NCBI RefSeq assembly: GCF_000962825.1
Contig: NZ_JZKF01000164.1
Location: forward strand, 1 to 7,468
Source of the DNA: Actinoplanes rectilineatus
GTDB lineage: Bacteria; Actinomycetota; Actinomycetes; Mycobacteriales; Micromonosporaceae
DNA: 7,468 bases
Direction: 5' to 3'
This document shows, in pieces, positions 7,222 to 7,468 of the stretch; the first letter of the stretch is position 1, and the number at the start of each line of letters is the position of its first letter. The position numbers were made by a program, and so were the translations under genes. Below the pieces are notes generated by a model. That model was not told the origin of the DNA. It did no database searches and worked only from the letters and a program-made list of their open reading frames with translations.

Positions 7222-7299
7222 ACGGTGTGGGGCGTGGAATGGCCTACGCGGGGATCGAGCCTGACCGCCCGGAGGAGGTCATCCCACGCCCCACACCGT
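7222..7299. repeat. Long near-perfect inverted repeat (78-bp hairpin)
   Basis: A 16-bp perfect outer stem (7222-7237 with 7284-7299) continues inward to 7245/7276 with one mismatch and one wobble, for a 24-position stem. Inside the 30-nt loop, CGGG (7249-7252) can pair with CCCG (7268-7271). On the opposite strand the wobble and the mismatch swap places, so both strands fold about equally well. A competing pair, GTAGGC (7216-7221) with GCCTAC (7242-7247), could form instead. There is no flanking target duplication, transposase or U tract. It could be a second, factor-assisted terminator downstream of the rRNA operon, a palindromic repeat element or a small RNA; I cannot decide. Confidence 0.75.
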
Positions 7300-7385
7300 C
7301 CCAGCTCGTATTCTCTGCAGCCGGAAAACGCTGTCAGAATCGCCCTGTGAAAACGGGTCCAGAACGAAAAAAAGTCCGGAAACGA

Positions 7386-7417
7386 AGAAAGGCCCACCCC
7401 GAAGGGTGGGCCTTTCT
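7386..7417 (-). terminator. rRNA operon terminator with cUUCGg loop
   Basis: A 14-bp perfect stem (7386-7399 with 7404-7417) closes a 4-nt loop which, read on the - strand, is TTCG flanked by C and G, the extra-stable cUUCGg tetraloop. It begins about 10 nt past the end of 5S rRNA. The stem ends in TTTCT, followed by TCGTTT, and a run of seven T (complement of 7367-7373) follows 12 nt later. Confidence 0.92.
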
Positions 7418-7427
7418 CAACGTTAAG

Positions 7428-7468
7428 TCCGGCGGCGTCCTACTCTCCCACACCCTCCCGAGTGCAGT
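7428..7468 (-). rRNA. rrf: 5S ribosomal RNA, 3' end (partial)
   Basis: The reverse complement of the last 41 bases reads actgcactcgggagggtg, then tgggagagtaggacgccgcc, then gga. This matches the 3' third of actinobacterial 5S rRNA, including GGGAGAGTAGG and the closing GCCGCC strand of helix I. The remaining roughly 75 nt and the rest of the rrn operon (23S and 16S upstream in transcription) lie beyond the right edge. The exact 3' end, placed here at 7428, may be off by a few bases. Confidence 0.93.

Larger units (their letters stand above)
7071..7427. other. Non-coding convergent gap between the membrane protein gene and the rRNA operon
   Basis: No credible gene is seen here. The gap holds, in order, a likely terminator (7100-7134), a small GCCGC-GAT-GCGGC hairpin (7166-7178), a long hairpin (7222-7299), A-rich DNA (T-rich when read on the - strand, 7321-7390) and the rRNA terminator (7386-7417). 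Base composition drops in GC from about 7310 onward. Confidence 0.7.

Noticed and set aside
7222..7299. Inverted repeats as the ends of an insertion sequence
   Set aside because: The arms are only 46 bp apart, no transposase lies between them, and no flanking direct repeat is visible.
7212..7397. Small - strand frame of 61 codons beside the rRNA operon
   Set aside because: It begins inside the rRNA terminator and runs through the long hairpin, with no ribosome binding site or known domain.

Overview
The window is very GC-rich, with G or C at most third codon positions, long antisense open frames and GTG as well as ATG starts. It carries a valS-folC-DUF4233 gene string and an actinobacterial-type 5S rRNA 3' end. 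This points to a chromosomal segment of an actinobacterium. Actinoplanes/Micromonosporaceae is my best guess, but that is an inference from composition and gene style, not a search.

Layout from left to right. (1) Positions 1-1538, + strand: the 3' part of a gene whose start lies before the window. About 390 visible residues of Pro/Ala/acidic low-complexity sequence, built from at least four kinds of tandem repeat, precede a C-terminal VOC (glyoxalase-like) domain of about 120 residues that seems to lack the usual metal ligands. (2) Positions 1553-1587: a strong hairpin in the convergent gap, probably a terminator shared by both sides. (3) Positions 6012 down to 1616, - strand: valS (valyl-tRNA synthetase), then folC (dihydrofolate/folylpolyglutamate synthase) after 39 bp, then a small DUF4233-type membrane protein overlapping folC by ATGA. 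This is very likely one transcription unit. (4) Positions 6013-6086: a 74-bp divergent promoter region in which each start codon sits exactly 6 nt after a TANNNT -10 element, so both genes look leaderless. (5) Positions 6087-7070, + strand: a single-pass membrane protein with a long acidic disordered N-terminal tail and an outer domain with two cysteines. (6) Positions 7071-7427: a non-coding convergent gap with a likely terminator for the + gene, a long 78-bp near-perfect hairpin of unknown role, and the rRNA operon terminator with a cUUCGg loop. (7) Positions 7428-7468, - strand: the 3' end of 5S rRNA, so an rrn operon enters from the right.

The central operon is housekeeping: Val-tRNA charging, folate polyglutamylation and a conserved small membrane protein of unknown role. 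I see no phage, IS, CRISPR or defence system. The less ordinary parts are the repeat-rich VOC fusion, the mirror-image leaderless promoters, the acidic-tailed membrane protein, and the long hairpin downstream of the rRNA operon.
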